Part shown: in pieces, positions 51,825 to 62,545 of the stretch
Position numbering within the stretch: position 1 is the stretch's first letter
Layout: each line of letters starts with the position of its first letter
Assembly: GCF_048773025.1 (NCBI RefSeq)
Contig: NC_133540.1
Span: 77,317,501-77,381,500 of the forward strand
Origin: Camelus bactrianus
Taxonomy: Eukaryota; Chordata; Mammalia; Artiodactyla; Camelidae
Length of the DNA: 64,000 nt
Reading direction: 5' to 3'
The notes under the pieces: generated by a model
Databases searched by the model: none
The model's input: the letters and a program-made list of their open reading frames with translations, nothing else
What the model was told of the DNA's origin: nothing
Made by a program: the position numbers and the translations under genes

Positions 51825-51960
51825 TGTGACCTCCTCAGCTCCAGGGTTGTGTGAGTGGGGCCAGGGGTGGCTGGAGTCCCGGGCCTACGGCCTGCATCAG
51901 AGAGCAGCCTTGGGAAGAGCCTCTAGCAGGGCTCCAGTGAGGCCGGCCTGAGCTGAGCGG

Positions 51961-51991
51961 AGTCTGATGGTGCGCCCTGCGGTCCCCGCAG
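51961..51991 (+). promoter_or_regulatory. ADGRL3: splice acceptor of ADGRL3 cassette exon
   Basis: The intron ends ...CCTGCGGTCCCCGCAG just before the phase-1 exon start GTGGCAAG. The pyrimidine tract is short and broken by purines, so this is a weak acceptor. An ATG at 51967 is by chance in frame with the exon across the junction. It would matter only if a transcript began inside the local CpG island. Confidence 0.8.
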
Positions 51992-52195
51992 GTGGCAAGC
52001 ACAGTGAGCGACGTCCAGCCCTCGCTGTTCCACTGCGACACGCGGAGCGCAGCCCAGGAGGCGCTCTACCTCCCAGACATCTCCTTCAGCAGCCAGCTGC
52101 GGAGCGCGCCACTGCTCATCGCGGACCAGGGCCCCGTGGAGCTACCAGAGGAGTTCGTGGTCCAGGTGCCCAAGGAGCCCAGATCTCAGCCCAAG
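51992..52195 (+). CDS. ADGRL3: ADGRL3 alternative cassette exon (68-codon Pro/Arg/Gly-rich insert)
   Basis: The exon is 204 nt, phase 1 at both ends, so inclusion or skipping keeps the receptor in frame. With the G from 33929 it encodes GGKHSERRPALAVPLRHAER, then SPGGALPPRHLLQQPAAER, then a Gly/Arg/Pro tract, ending GAQISAQ. This matches, residue for residue in length and with about 11 substitutions by memory, the insert after the signal peptide in long latrophilin-3 isoforms (remembered start GGKHNERHPALAAPLRHAEH). The following exon, outside the window, should complete the split codon and continue into FSRAP and the lectin domain. The insert has no cysteine, no membrane segment and no recognised domain, and is probably an unstructured, basic extracellular N-terminus. 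No stop interrupts it. The GC3 pattern is anomalous in this frame (see findings). Both splice sites look weak, in keeping with cassette use. Confidence 0.9.
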
Positions 52196-52201
52196 GTGCG
52201 G
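52196..52201 (+). promoter_or_regulatory. ADGRL3: splice donor of ADGRL3 cassette exon
   Basis: The exon ends CCCAAG and the intron starts gtgcgg. The exon side fits the AAG consensus, but the intron side lacks the usual gtaag/gtgag form, so the donor is expected to be weak. It leaves phase 1, the same as the exon start. Confidence 0.8.
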
Positions 52202-52740
52202 CCGGCGGTGGGGGAAGAGGGCTGGGGGTGGCTGGGCAGGGACTCCTGGGAGGCTCAGCCCCAGGCAGTAGCCCAAATTTGTCTTCCTTTGTCTCTAGCC
52301 TCTGCGTCCGCTCGCTGTGGCTGATGTTTGCACTTAGTGATATCCTGGCCTGTTTAACAATGCATGCTTGTTCTGCATTAGAGCCTCATCACTATTTCAA
52401 AATGTTTGACTTTCAATTTCTGATTGGGTTTGAAATATCTTTGCATTATCATAGGAAGTTTAAAATTACTTTTAGTGACACTGACAACTGTTGTAAAATT
52501 TGAATGGTTGTAAAAGACACAGTTTACCATTTCTGATCATCTATCTGCTTGTTTGGAAAAAAAAAATCGCATTAATGGATACTACCAAGATTTTTGAGAA
52601 GATTATGATGAAAACATATTGGTTAGGAATAGTATATAGTCATTTAAAGCATGAAACCTGATAGAAAAGTGTTAGTTACAGAAGCAACCTAATTTTCTTA
52701 TGAAGATGTTGAAAAGTGCCTTATTTATATTATTTATAAT

Positions 52741-52802
52741 ATTGTCTCTGTAGCTGGCAAGTACAGTGAGTGACATCCAGCCCTTGAAGCTCCAGTGAGG
52801 AG
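52741..52802 (+). pseudogene. decayed partial copy of the cassette exon start
   Basis: TGTCTCTGTAG at 52743-52753 looks like an acceptor and is followed by about 30 nt nearly identical to the cassette exon start: TGGCAAGTACAGTGAGTGAC, then ATCCAGCCC. Over those 30 nt there are three transitions, two of them at CpG sites in the intact exon. Similarity then fades over about 18 nt. In the ADGRL3 frame the copy has a stop at its seventh codon (TGA replacing CGA). In the overlapping phase-0 frame it reads LASTVSDIQP against VASTVSDVQP in the exon. No donor or full-length body is seen, so it is a relic or partial duplication, not a working exon. Confidence 0.55.
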
Positions 52803-52858
52803 CATTATGTCATATTTGCACAAAACTCAGTGATTTTTTTTCCTTAATACTTTAAAAA

Positions 52859-52860
52859 TA

Positions 52861-52911
<51 letters not shown>
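52859..52911. repeat. (TG)n(TA)n microsatellite
   Basis: About nine TG units pass directly into about 17 TA units. Confidence 0.97.
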
Positions 52912-52914
<3 letters not shown>

Positions 52915-52983
52915 TCTTTACTAATATTTAGGCAGTTTCTCACCAAATTCCATATAGACATTTATCCCTCTAATTTCCCATGG

Positions 52984-52987
<4 letters not shown>

Positions 52988-53027
<40 letters not shown>

Positions 53028-53047
53028 CACACACACACACACACACG
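52988..53047. repeat. (GT)n-(AT)n-(AC)n palindromic array
   Basis: About 14 GT units, a TATATATATA centre and about 13 AC units form a nearly perfect inverted repeat of roughly 60 bp. Alternating purine-pyrimidine content also fits Z-DNA. More ACACAC and TATATA tracts continue to about 53080. Confidence 0.95.
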
Positions 53048-53080
53048 TATACATACATATACACACACATATATACTATA

Positions 53081-55659
53081 TAATATATTATTTAGATATT
53101 TAATATACAAACTATTTATATTATATATTTATTAAGTATTTATGTATTATGTATTATTTATATAAATATTGTTTTATAATTTTCTTTGTGTGCCACAACT
53201 CGAAAAATGCTGGGAAGCACTTGGCAGGTGGAACCATAAATATCAAGCCTTGTCCCAAAACACAGTCACCTCTCCTACCCCATAATTTCTTCAAGGGGAT
53301 GCACATATGAGAAATACTGGCAAAGGAACATGAAATGCCACTATATTAGCTGAAGTTACCTTCTAAACCCCATTCCAGAACTCTCTGGTAAAATAAGTTG
53401 GAATACTGTTTTAGCTCAGGGACTAAGAGTGATGCATCATAAATCAACTTGAGATTTAAGAGACCTGTGAGTGTAAACCTAACTCTTCAGTTACTGTCAC
53501 CACATGGAAAGAGTAAGTGTGGGGATGACTGTGGCACTCATAGAGGCGCTGTCCACTCAGGAACACTGTTCAGTCAATGGCCTAGAATGTTTCAATTCAA
53601 ATAAGCATTTCTTCCTTGGTGGTGGTGACTTGGGGGCAATGGTGGTGGGTAATTGCATTTATTTCTACAGAAGCATGAAAAATTGACTCTTAAGTGTTTG
53701 GAAAAATCAGGGGAAGTGTAGAGTAAACATTATTTAAGAACTTGATTTTTTTTTTCTTTTTTCTTTTGTTTTGCATTACCATTTCAAACCTGAAATTCTC
53801 TAAATTGGGTGCACTTATGTTTTTACCAAAATAGACTTCAGAAATCACAAAGTTTTCATCAGGATGTTGACTTTTGAATGATATTGTAAAGTAGTAATAT
53901 GAAATTATTATTTAATTTACACAAATGCATATATGTTCATCACAGTTTCTAGTACTACTGAGGAAATGAAATCCAGAAATAAAGTTTAATTTTTGAGTAG
54001 ATGCTGTAAATGTTTAAATCAGCAGCTAACATAAACACACACACACACATACACACACAAACACCTGCTGGCCATTCTGTCTTGTGAGAAAAATTCAGAA
54101 TAGCAGTAATTAGAATAGTTTTTCGTATGGTACTTTTACTAAGATGTTGGCTGAATTTATACATCCCCTAACTTTTATAGCTTAATAAGATTTTTCTATA
54201 TATCTAACCTTTACTTTTTGCCATGTATGTGGCAGGTGATTAAGTTATGTTTTTCTGTCAATTTACACATAGGAAAATTGCATAATATTCTGTTTTGGAC
54301 AAAAAAGTAAGTGAAGGTACAGTCAACCCTTATGTGATCTCGTGAATGAAGACTGAAGTAAATGTCATTCAGTTTAAAAGGAGCCTGCAGAATCATGTTA
54401 ATCTGTTATGATGAGGCAATGCTTTTCGAAAGTTGCTGTTGTGCAAAAGTAATTTTATCAGTGAGATACAGAGCAACTGAAGGTCATCTTCGAATGCTCC
54501 CTATAGAAAGAATAAAGAAGAAGAAGTAAATATTACAGGGGCATAATCTTTTTTGATACAGGAGATAGTACATACAGCTAGAGTGCTTGGACAGGTATTA
54601 AAAATGAAATTAAAATGAGATACCACATTACTTTGAGCTCTTCAGATTGAAAAGACATGGAAGAATTCAAACTAGAAATTATCAGTGAATTCCAGTTCCC
54701 TCCCTGCTTCCCTCCTCCACCTTTCTCAAAACAAAAACAAGAGTCTGTTATAAAAACAGTATACTTTGAGACATAGGAAACTCAGAAAAAATAAAAATAA
54801 TAAAGATTAATATTAATGCAATATTTGATTGAAAAATAAAGTTGATATTACTTTTTTAAAAAGTTAACCTCTATTTGTTCTATAGATAGGCAAACAAGCA
54901 AATAGAAACCCAAGAAAAACAGCCTTAACCATATAACAAAAAGCCTTTTATTGGTTTGAAATTAAACTTTGGCCTTTTTTTTCCTCTTTACATTCATTTG
55001 ACTCCAGATAGCTAATAGCAGTTCTTGAGAGTTAACGAGTGTTTGGATTCACAGGAATTAGGACTTCACAGTAGAGCAGCAAAGCATAAAGAATTAAAAA
55101 AACATTGTTCTCAGAAGACATGTTTCTCTTTAGCATATTAAGGCAGAAGGAAGTCTGAGGGCAGATTGCACAGCTAATGACTAGATATCAAGACTTTTCC
55201 TTGAAGCTAGAGGAATGTTAATGTGTTTTTAATCAGCATTTTCCTTGCTTTAATTGTGATTTTCAGGCAGATGCGTAAAAAGTTCATTGAGATGATCTAC
55301 AAATAACCCTCCTGCAAGCCACATGTACCATGTGCAGAGTTCATACAGCTAAAGCATTTCAGTCCTGACCAGTCATAAAGACTCTACCTGGTGCTCATTT
55401 TTAAACTTTCCTTTTGCCAGAGCCAACATGCTTTTAGTGGGGCTTGTGTATTCTCTTAATCCTCTTAGTGAATCACAGCCAACCTGCCATCACTTTTTTT
55501 TCCCATTTTCTCCCATTCTTCGGTTTTTATGTTTATAGATGAGAATGCTTTTATGATAATTAAAGCAAGGAGAAAACTCCATTTAATTTTTTATTGCTTT
55601 AAACAAAAATCAGCCTTTAAAATTAGTCTGAATTATTAAAAATGGATGGCTCCTTCATT
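53081..55659. other. mostly unique AT-rich intron
   Basis: A CA tract lies at about 54038-54061. No gene, RNA or clear repeat is recognised. Confidence 0.5.
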
Positions 55660-55775
55660 CATTCTTGCCCTCACGTATTTTTTCAACATTTAGTTCAGTG
55701 CAGATGCATGCCGGGTACTGCACTGAGTGGCAGGAAGGCAAAGATGGAAAACTCATAAACTTTGATCTCTCAGTG
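55660..55775 (+). repeat. old L1ME-like 3' fragment
   Basis: CATTCATTCTTGCCCTCACG, then GCCGGGTACTGCACTGAGTG and GATCTCTCAGTGGGTATTGG resemble the start of the L1ME 3' region. It is diverged. Confidence 0.45.
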
Positions 55776-56279
55776 GGTATTGGGGCACAAAAATGGGACA
55801 GTGTGGTAAATGTTTGCTAGAGGGTATCTTCCCTCTGCACCCAAAAGGCAGGAACCTTGTTTGTAAAATGGTAATTAACGTAAGCCTTTGTGTGTGTGCA
55901 GGGTCGCATGTGTGTTTGCTTGAGTGGGAGTGCCAACTGCAGGAGCATGTTTTAAGCATCTATAATTCTTATGGAAATCTAAGAATTCTTGAGTACTGGA
56001 CCTTGGTAATCAATAAATACCAGAATTTTCTTTTCTTTCCCATGGGCCTGGTTCTTTGGTTCGCCTCTGACTTTCCAGCGGCTTTCTTTGCTCATTAACA
56101 TTGTTAAGTGACAACCCACATTGTACATCACTGCTTTTAGCCACAGCACTCACCACCAACTGGCACTTGTCTTGCCTTTTAGTTTGAATTTCCAAAAAGA
56201 GAATTTATTCCCCATCAGATTAGGTGAATATCCCTGATTTAATTATTCATGTTATTGGCTGTCTCATGATGTAGACCCA

Positions 56280-57010
56280 TGTAGAAGCAATTGTGTAGCA
56301 AAGAGGCAGTACTGGGAATACCTATTACAAAGATGAGTATAATGTACTACGGAGCATGTAGAGGGAATATCCACCCAGTCTTAGACGAACAGAGAAGATG
56401 CTCCTGAAGAAAAGAGGCATTTAATCTGGGACCTGACAGAGAAGTAGTAGTAAGCCAAGGGCAGAGGTAGAAGAAGAAAGACACTACTATAGATGGAGGA
56501 AACAGTAACACAAAGGCATAGTTCAGTATGATTGGAACCATACGTGTCCAGAGGGTAATTTCTAGATTTTAGTCCAGAAATGATCTGGATCTGATCAGGA
56601 TAGCATATTACATTATGAGGAGTTTGGAATTTTCCTGATGACAGTGAGGAAACTATTAATCTTAGAGGAATTAAGGGTGGCACCTGGCACCTGCATTTGA
56701 AGAATGAACCAGAGGCTTCAGGACTGGAAATGGAAGGTTATTCTATCAATTCAGATAAGAAATGATGGTGGGCCTAACTCTAGGAGTGAATGACATTAGT
56801 GATAATTAGGACCGGCTGGTGTAGAGAAAGATTCATTGGATAGGTGAGTAAGAAGAGGGAAAATCCAAAGAGGACTACCAGATTTCTTGCCTGAAAGATT
56901 GTGTGATGAATGATTGTATCACTTATTGAGATAAGAAAGACAAAAGGAGACACAGAATGTTGGTAAGAAATGATGGTAACAAATGACTTCTTCAACATAC
57001 TCTTTGGAAT
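56280..57010 (+). repeat. old L1ME/L1M5-type 3' UTR, copy A
   Basis: The order GAGGCATTTAATCTGGGACC, then ACAGTAACACAAAGGCATAG, AGAAATGATCTGGATCTGAT, GAAATGATGGTGGGCCTAAC and AAGAGGACTACCAGATTTCT follows the long 3' region of old L1ME elements. Overlapping minus-strand open frames here are chance. Confidence 0.65.
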
Positions 57011-58139
57011 AGAAACCCAACTTTCTGGCCCCAAATATAAGAACCCTTAACTTATATATATATAATATATAAATCTGAAAAAAAGGTAATTTAAAGTGCT
57101 ATTTGTTAAGCATGTTATTCTCATCAAAAAGAAAAAAAATGTTATCACTGTTAGACATTCTATTTTGGCTTAGGTGTGATAAGATTCTGCAACAAAGGAG
57201 CATCTGCTGGGATTTTCATTCAATCCTTCCTTCTACTTCCCAGTAATACCTAGCTGGCCCATGTTGGAGCAAAGATTAGATTGGATTTTGAGCTCCCCTG
57301 TGTTCTCATGAAACAGCTGAGAGAATTCTTACTGTATATGTTCTTTTGCAATATATACTTTTCATTACTGTGGCAAGGAGACAAATTGAATGACGTTAAG
57401 AGTGTTGATCTGCAGGCCTAAATATATTTGGCATTCATTCAGTTCTTAGTCCAATGTTCCATGTCAAAATCTGGAAAGAAGTGGGAGACTGATCTACTCA
57501 TGTTTGTGTTCATTAACAGTGTAACATAGCACACAGTTTAATGAAGTAATAACAAAAAAATCTTCATGTGTCTTTTGAGAATGCCTCCGAAATGAATCTT
57601 GGTTTATACTCTTGCCTAATTAAAACTGAGTATTAAAATAGAATATCCCTTGATGACATTGTAAAGTGATGCTTTATCTTAAGGAAATGTTTAACGTTCT
57701 CATTGGTTAAGAGCCTAGCAAAATAAAAGCTGCGCTCCAAAAAATGAACACTTTTAAAGTCATAGATCCAAGACCATGGTTGAAGAGCTCATCTAATTTT
57801 ACATAAGAAGGCTTTAAAATAAACTGATCGAGGCAGGGAAGGGGTGGCAAACCACTCATTTATTGAAATTATTGTAAGACAGTGATTTGGGAATGGAGCC
57901 AATTCTTTTGTGCACCATGAACTCACCAACATGATAGGGCAGGTCATAGACATTAGAATAAAGAGGGACAGGGAGACAAATGTGGGATGCTTTAAAACCT
58001 TTGAGCCAAAACACATGCAGCCAGTCAATAAGATTAGTTGGCAGCACATTTTCTCTTACCTCCGACCACATCCCCACACATATCTTTTCCTTCATCCCCA
58101 TGGAAGTTCTAATAATTGACTAGACAAACCATGCCCCCT
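57011..58139. other. unique intron, nothing recognised
   Basis: A (TA)n tract lies at about 57052-57072. The open frames between 57789 and 58119 on both strands overlap each other and show no homology. Confidence 0.5.
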
Positions 58140-58330
58140 TCCTTCCACATCTTCAGCAAATGATATCATCTTTGCTGGTTGGAATGCCCTATACCTCCTG
58201 AGTCCTATTCAGCTCAGCTAAAAATTCAATGTTAGGTTAACTTGAATTGATTTTCCTCTGCCTTCACTCATCCCTAGCCCTTTTCTTCTCCAAACAATTC
58301 TTAGCGTTCCTCTGATTCTGAATTAGAGTG
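58140..58330 (+). repeat. L2 LINE fragment
   Basis: CTGGTTGGAATGCCCTATAC, CTATTCAGCTCAGCTAAAAA and TTCCTCTGCCTTCACTCATC follow the L2 3' part. Confidence 0.6.
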
Positions 58331-59350
58331 ACCTGAAAGTTGAGTGTATGCCTTTGATAAACAATTTCTCTTTACTTCCTTCTGGTTTTTATATTTTCAT
58401 CTGATATAACTGATGATCATTGGAAAATTTGGGACTTTTTTACTCTGAATATGTTTTTAATTCTGTTATTTATATTGACTTTGATGAGTTAAGTTATCCT
58501 TCTGGTGTGTTCTCATGTTCTTACTCCCCTTACTCCCCAAGTTTTGGGAAAGCTGGTTCTAATTTTCTTGTTACATTATAGTCGGAAGGATATAGGTAAA
58601 GTCCAGGAATTCATGGGGCAGTGGGGAGATGAAAGAACTTGTAACAGAAGAACAGAGATTAATGCTGCTACGGGAATGGGAAACCCTCTGTTTTACAAGC
58701 TCAGCCTTTTGGATTTAACTGTTCCTGCAAGAGAATAATATAATGTGGCCTTCAAAGAGCTCTGTTAGCTTCTGGTTTTATATGACAATACAATATTATT
58801 TCAGATAAAAGAACTGGTTCACATTTATTTGTGTCCCTCAGTGAGGTTTGCCAGTTTAGACAAAATGTCAGGTCTAATTGATATGCAAAACACATTCTTC
58901 GGATATTAACTGTCTAGAATTCTTAGGTACATAGTATTATATTTTTATATGGAAAGAAGGATAACAGGCATCTAGGGAAATCGGTAAACTATTGAGGTTC
59001 AAAAATAATAATAAACTTTGCAACCCTAAACATGATTTCAAAGCATTTCTATGAATACCAGAATGATGTGTCCAAATGAAAATAAAATGTGTTGGTGAGT
59101 TTGGCCTTCAATTATTTCCAGGAAAATGTGAAAAACTCTTTTGTTTCTCTGACATAAATTTCAAATTATTTTCCTTTTCCATCTGAGAAGTAAAATTCGA
59201 GTAGCTTTCAAAATGCTTATGGAAATTATATTTTTCACCATTATATTTTTCTTGTTACAAAGAATATGAATAATGGAAAATAGATGCTAAACTTTGACAT
59301 CCGGCCAAAACATGTTTTGTTTCTTCTATTTAATTAGGAAAATATTATAA
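58331..59350. other. unique intron, nothing recognised
   Basis: No gene or nameable repeat is seen. Confidence 0.5.
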
Positions 59351-60430
59351 ATTATTTTATTAATTCATTAATTGAGTATCTGCCACATAATAATAATTGT
59401 GTATATATTCCAGCATATACCAGTAGGTGTTTGACTCATTGATTTGGTGAAATGTGGTGTCATATAAATGCTGTAGTATTTTAAAGAAAGAGGAGATGGC
59501 ATCCCAGTTATGGGATGGAGGCAAAGAGAGTGAGGAAGAAGAAAGCTTCCTTTGATAATGTGTTATTTTAATGAACTCTTGAAAAATCCCTACGACCACT
59601 TGCAAGCTTAGATGGGAGGTGCTGGCAGAGGAAGAGTGTTTCAGAGAAGTGAATTATGTGAACAAAGTTATAGTTGGGGAAAATTGAGACATTTTTATCA
59701 AACAGTGAATAGTCTAATTTAACCAACAATAAGGATGTGAGGTAAGAAGTAGTGGGGCAGGAAGTTGAGAGGTGGGCTATAGTCATCTTGTGGAGGATCT
59801 GGGACTTTGTACATAATTTTGTCCATGGTGGGGATTCTTTAGAAGCTCTTGATCAGAGTTGCAGTTTAGAACCTGTCAGAATTATGTGGGGAAAATGTAG
59901 GGTAGAGAGGAACTATACGTGGAGAGATCAGTTAGGGTGTTGCCATAGGGCAGAAGGTAATGAGTGTCTGGACTAGGGAGAGAGCAATGGGGATGGAAAG
60001 AGAGGAAGGATGTGAGAGATGCACAGAGGTTGGATCTGTAGTGCTTGGCTTCTAATTGGATGTCAGAGGTTAGGATGAGGGAAGAATCAAAGATGCCTAG
60101 GTGACTGGGTGGTTGCATTCACAGAATTAGGATCTCAAGAGGAAGCTTTGGTTTTCAGAGGAAAAAACGGTGAATCTGGTCTTAGAAATACCGAGTTTGA
60201 AGTGTAGATGTGAAGCAAAATCTGAAATATTAATCTAAATATCGAGAGAAGCTATTGCTAGTAATAGGAGTTAGACATTTTCAACATAAAGGTGATAGTT
60301 AAGGTCACCAGGGTTTATGAGATTGCTGAAGCAGAAAAGAGAATGGGCAAGGAGAGAAGCTGGGGGTATGCTTTCATCTAGAGAAGGGAAATTTATAAGC
60401 TGATGAAGGTGATCGAATCGTGTGGGTTGA
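59351..60430 (+). repeat. old L1ME/L1M5-type 3' UTR, copy B
   Basis: TTCATTAATTGAGTATCTGC begins the element. GCAGAGGAAGAGTGTTTCAG, ATCTGGGACTTTGTACATAA, GAGTGTCTGGACTAGGGAGA, TTGGATGTCAGAGGTTAGGA and GAATCAAAGATGCCTAGGTG follow in the expected order. It is the same strand and family as copy A, about 3 kb away. Confidence 0.7.
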
Positions 60431-62077
60431 TACTACTGGTAAAAAAGCCACAAACTTTTCTTATGCTTTGCCCCTATGGCAGCCTCCACTAATGCTAAAC
60501 CACAGAAAGCTCATAGATAGGTGATAAGATGATGACAGAGCATGAACTAAATGGATGAGAAAATAAAGTGTTTTTGATTCTCACTGATAAATTAGTGACG
60601 TGGTGATCTTTCTCAAATGCCCTATAGCAAGGAGAGCAAACAACAAAGGATTAGATTTATGAGGATATATGATGGAATTGGGGAAATGTGACTAAGTTTA
60701 ATGATTTTCTTCTGTTTTGGAATTGCAGTTCCCTGTTCTTTTTTGATCATTGATTAACTGTAAATCATCAGGCTTAAGTAGTGCTGGAGTGAACACATAT
60801 TCAAAGTATATAAAAGTTTTTAAATTTTTCATTTCTGGAATGTTGTAATACTGTTTGAAGTAATAGAAAAACACTGGGATATCTTTTGATGTGACTTGGA
60901 AATTAACAAACTGGATATTTTATATTGTAGTAAGTTTTAACTGGATTAATCTAAACATACTTATATATAGTCTATAGCAAAAAAAAAAAAAAGCAAAGGC
61001 TTGTTTAGGTACTTAAATCACTTTAACATTTAAGAATTATACCATGGAAAAAATATTTGTCTTTAATGATATGTTTATCAAAACTAGCCTTGAATTTGCA
61101 AATATTTGCAACATGTTTTTCTTAGACATACAAAATATTTATATCCACCTTCATTTCTATATTAAAAAGTAAGCACATTATGACTTTCATTCTTTAAAAA
61201 TCTTAGGAATTTAAAAACAGATTGACTTCTCAGTTTTATTTGAAATTACTGGTCTTATAAAAGTAATTTATTCCTACAGTTTCACATATGAAAGGAAAAA
61301 ATGTACCATGTTGTTCATCTGGTATTTATAAGTTTGTTTTCATTCATATTAAGTAATGTGATTATTTATAGCATTAGAAAAACAATGTGGTTATTTCAAT
61401 AGGAAGATATTCTAGCAGAATTATTGGAATGGCTTATGAAGATATGTTTTGTTGGTTTATTTATTTATTTATTACCTATATTTCATTGTTGAAAAGTTAC
61501 TTGTATGGGATCTATTTTTGTATTTCTCACATTTTTCATTGCCAAATACACATACACACCTGCATATCCATAGGCTTACATATAATAATTACATTTGTGA
61601 AATTTAAACAAAATAGAAATGGATAGAACTCTAGATTAGATGCAAATTCTATTAAAATCTTTACTTGTATTGCATTGTAGTTCAGAGAATGTGGAATATT
61701 TCAATAAGATATTGCCACAAATTAAAAGAAAGCTATCATTAATTGAAAGTCTCAAGGCTTGTTTCAATTTTTGTGTTTCATGCTACATGATGTATTCATT
61801 TACTTTCCCCTTATAGGATTGTGAAGTAGACTTGAATGATGGGGCCATGTGAAAAGGGAGGTGAGAAGGTGTTTTGGTCAGGAATTTGATAAGCTCATAT
61901 TCTGAGCCCAGCCTAATTTAACAGCTTCACTCTTACAGTTCCTCATACCTATGCCATGTTTTAACTTTGCTTAAGTATGGCTGTTATCTTGATTTGGGTT
62001 CTCACATTCCCATGCCCTTCTCTCCTTTATTTGCCTTTCTAACTCTCATTCATATTTTAGTTCTTGGCACCTGGAAT
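60431..62077. other. unique AT-rich intron, nothing recognised
   Basis: It includes an A run at about 60979-60993. No gene or nameable repeat is seen. Confidence 0.5.
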
Positions 62078-62285
62078 ATGAGGCAGTATACTTTAATGAT
62101 TAAGAGGATGGTTTCTTGAGCCAGAATGTGTGGCATTCAATCCTGACTCCTCCACTTGCTAGACATGTGACCAATCTATGCCTTCCTTCTATTTTTCAGA
62201 TAGGAATAATAACTCATAGGGATGTTGTGAGTATTAAATGAGTTAGAAAATGGTATAGCATGCAGTAAGCAATAAATGTTAGTGA
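62078..62285 (+). repeat. MIR SINE
   Basis: This is one of the best-kept MIRs here: GGCAGTATACTTTAATGATT, CAATCCTGACTCCTCCACTT, GATGTTGTGAGTATTAAATG and GCAGTAAGCAATAAATGTTA. Confidence 0.92.
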
Positions 62286-62334
62286 GTCTTTTATTTCGAT
62301 TCTGTTCTCTTTTATTTTGTCTTATTCTATATTC

Positions 62335-62545
62335 TTTGGTGTCATTTCCTCTGGGAAGCTTTCCTTGATCCCTGAAGGCTGGGATATGACAGTACTTTCA
62401 TACCTTATCTGTTTACCCCTCTCTTTTCCTCCTTGGACTCTGTTTAAGAACAGAAGCTGTGTCTGTTATTTTTGTATCCCAAGCACCCAGAACTGAACAT
62501 ACTGTGTGGAAGGTACTCACGTTTGTTGAAAGAGTAAATAAATTA
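62335..62545 (+). repeat. L2 LINE 3' end
   Basis: GGGAAGCTTTCCTTGATCCC, GAACAGAAGCTGTGTCTGTT, CAAGCACCCAGAACTGAACA and ACGTTTGTTGAAAGAGTAAA give the L2 3' terminus. Confidence 0.85.

Larger units (their letters stand above)
33930..51991 (+). other. ADGRL3: ADGRL3 intron between signal-peptide exon and cassette exon
   Basis: This is a complete 18,062-bp intron. It runs from gtaaga at 33930 to an acceptor AG at 51990-51991. It contains MIR, L2 and old L1M fragments, microsatellites and short tandem repeats, listed separately. I see no nested gene, tRNA or snRNA in it. Confidence 0.88.
51825..52330. promoter_or_regulatory. intragenic CpG island over the cassette exon
   Basis: A block of about 500 bp stands out sharply as GC- and CpG-rich inside AT-rich intron. 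I count about 22 CpG dinucleotides between 51958 and 52212. It spans the cassette exon and both flanking intron edges. It may be methylated and affect exon inclusion, may act as an internal promoter, or may simply reflect imported GC-rich coding DNA. The sequence alone cannot decide. Confidence 0.7.

Noticed and set aside
51835-52041. Open minus-strand frame of 68 codons over the CpG island
   Set aside because: It overlaps the cassette exon acceptor and runs antisense. Long open frames are expected by chance in GC-rich DNA, and it has no recognised homology.
52864-53103. 79-codon open frame
   Set aside because: It is a translation of TG/TA/CA microsatellites.
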